A model generated the notes under the pieces. That model did no database searches. It was not told the origin of the DNA and saw only the letters and a program-made list of their open reading frames with translations. Position numbers and translations under genes: made by a program. This document shows, piece after piece, positions 5,427 to 5,558 of a stretch of 5,558 bases of DNA. Numbering within the stretch: the stretch's first letter is position 1; every line of letters begins with the position of its first letter. The DNA comes from Candidatus Heimdallarchaeota archaeon (GTDB lineage: Archaea; Asgardarchaeota; Heimdallarchaeia; Heimdallarchaeales; Heimdallarchaeaceae). The stretch spans positions 1-5,558 of the forward strand of contig JAEOTK010000392.1 of assembly GCA_016839875.1 (NCBI GenBank). Direction: 5' to 3'.

Positions 5427-5558
5427 TTCTTCTCCTCCATTATAATGTATCCTAGTTCATTGATTCTTCCAATAACATTTGGTGGGATAACAGTAGTGGA
5501 ATCTAGTTGATCAATTATACATGGTCCCTCAAGCACATTTCCATCTACTAAAAGGGAT
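5423..5558 (-). CDS. hyuA: Hydantoinase A / 5-oxoprolinase A-subunit, C-terminal end only
   Basis: Only the last 44 codons plus TGA are in the window; the gene enters from the right edge. The first complete codon is at 5557-5555. The peptide contains LEGPCIIDQLDSTTVIPP, which matches the conserved C-terminal beta-rich end of HyuA proteins (GPA-(V/I)-x-E-x-x-x-T-x-x-x-P-P). HyuA is the partner of HyuB; the full protein would carry an actin-like ATP-binding fold, not visible here. The stop TGA overlaps the hyuB ATG by 4 nt, so the two are one operon in the order hyuA-hyuB. The family call rests on this short tail plus its neighbour. Confidence 0.85.
   Translation of the reverse strand, partial: SLLVDGNVLEGPCIIDQLDSTTVIPPNVIGRINELGYIIMEEKK
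5434..5438 (-). promoter_or_regulatory. Strong Shine-Dalgarno site of hyuB
   Basis: On the minus strand GGAGG, extended as GGAGGAGAAG, lies 7 nt before the hyuB ATG and inside the last codons of hyuA. It supports efficient re-initiation at the ATGA overlap and shows that the host ribosome uses an ordinary anti-Shine-Dalgarno sequence. Confidence 0.75.

Noticed and set aside
1..5558. CRISPR array, insertion sequence, tRNA or defence system
   Set aside because: I found no regularly spaced repeats, transposase, terminal repeats, cloverleaf or defence-type genes. Nearly all sequence is explained by ordinary genes.

Overview
This A+T-rich, gene-dense window most likely comes from an archaeon, though nothing in it names a lineage. 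Three first-of-unit genes (TetR, ferredoxin, crotonase) have no Shine-Dalgarno sequence. Each has a TATA-like box about 24-31 bp before its ATG, which predicts leaderless or nearly leaderless mRNAs. The two genes that sit inside operons (DtxR and hyuB) have clear Shine-Dalgarno motifs instead. This split is common in archaea. An A+T-rich, uncultured-type archaeon (for example Asgard, Thermoplasmatota or a related group) is plausible, but that is inference. A bacterial source is not formally excluded.

Layout, left to right: (1) The 3' three-quarters of cysS (cysteinyl-tRNA synthetase) on +, cut by the window edge and ending in a small stem-loop plus T-rich tract. (2) Seven bases away and convergent, a two-gene minus-strand unit: an enoyl-CoA hydratase/isomerase (crotonase) followed by a DtxR-family metal-dependent repressor. 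(3) A 198-bp spacer holding the crotonase promoter and two inverted repeats. (4) A TetR-family repressor on minus, divergent from a small 2[4Fe-4S] ferredoxin on +. Their 82-bp shared spacer contains two near-identical palindromes 21 bp apart. (5) A minus-strand hydantoinase/5-oxoprolinase operon: the last 44 codons of hyuA, overlapping a complete hyuB by ATGA. The hyuB stop overlaps the ferredoxin stop by 4 bp.

Functionally, cysS is housekeeping. The crotonase and ferredoxin suggest acyl-CoA or CoA-linked oxidative metabolism with low-potential electron transfer. HyuAB would open hydantoin, 5-oxoproline or related rings with ATP. The clearest regulatory circuit is the TetR/ferredoxin divergon. 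Its two palindromes lie on one face of the helix and overlap both predicted TATA boxes, so the TetR protein probably represses itself and the ferredoxin together. The DtxR protein is IdeR/DtxR-like, but a glutamate replaces the primary-site methionine. I see no CRISPR array, mobile element, tRNA, rRNA or clearly new multi-gene system. The TetR/ferredoxin operator array is the most distinctive item.
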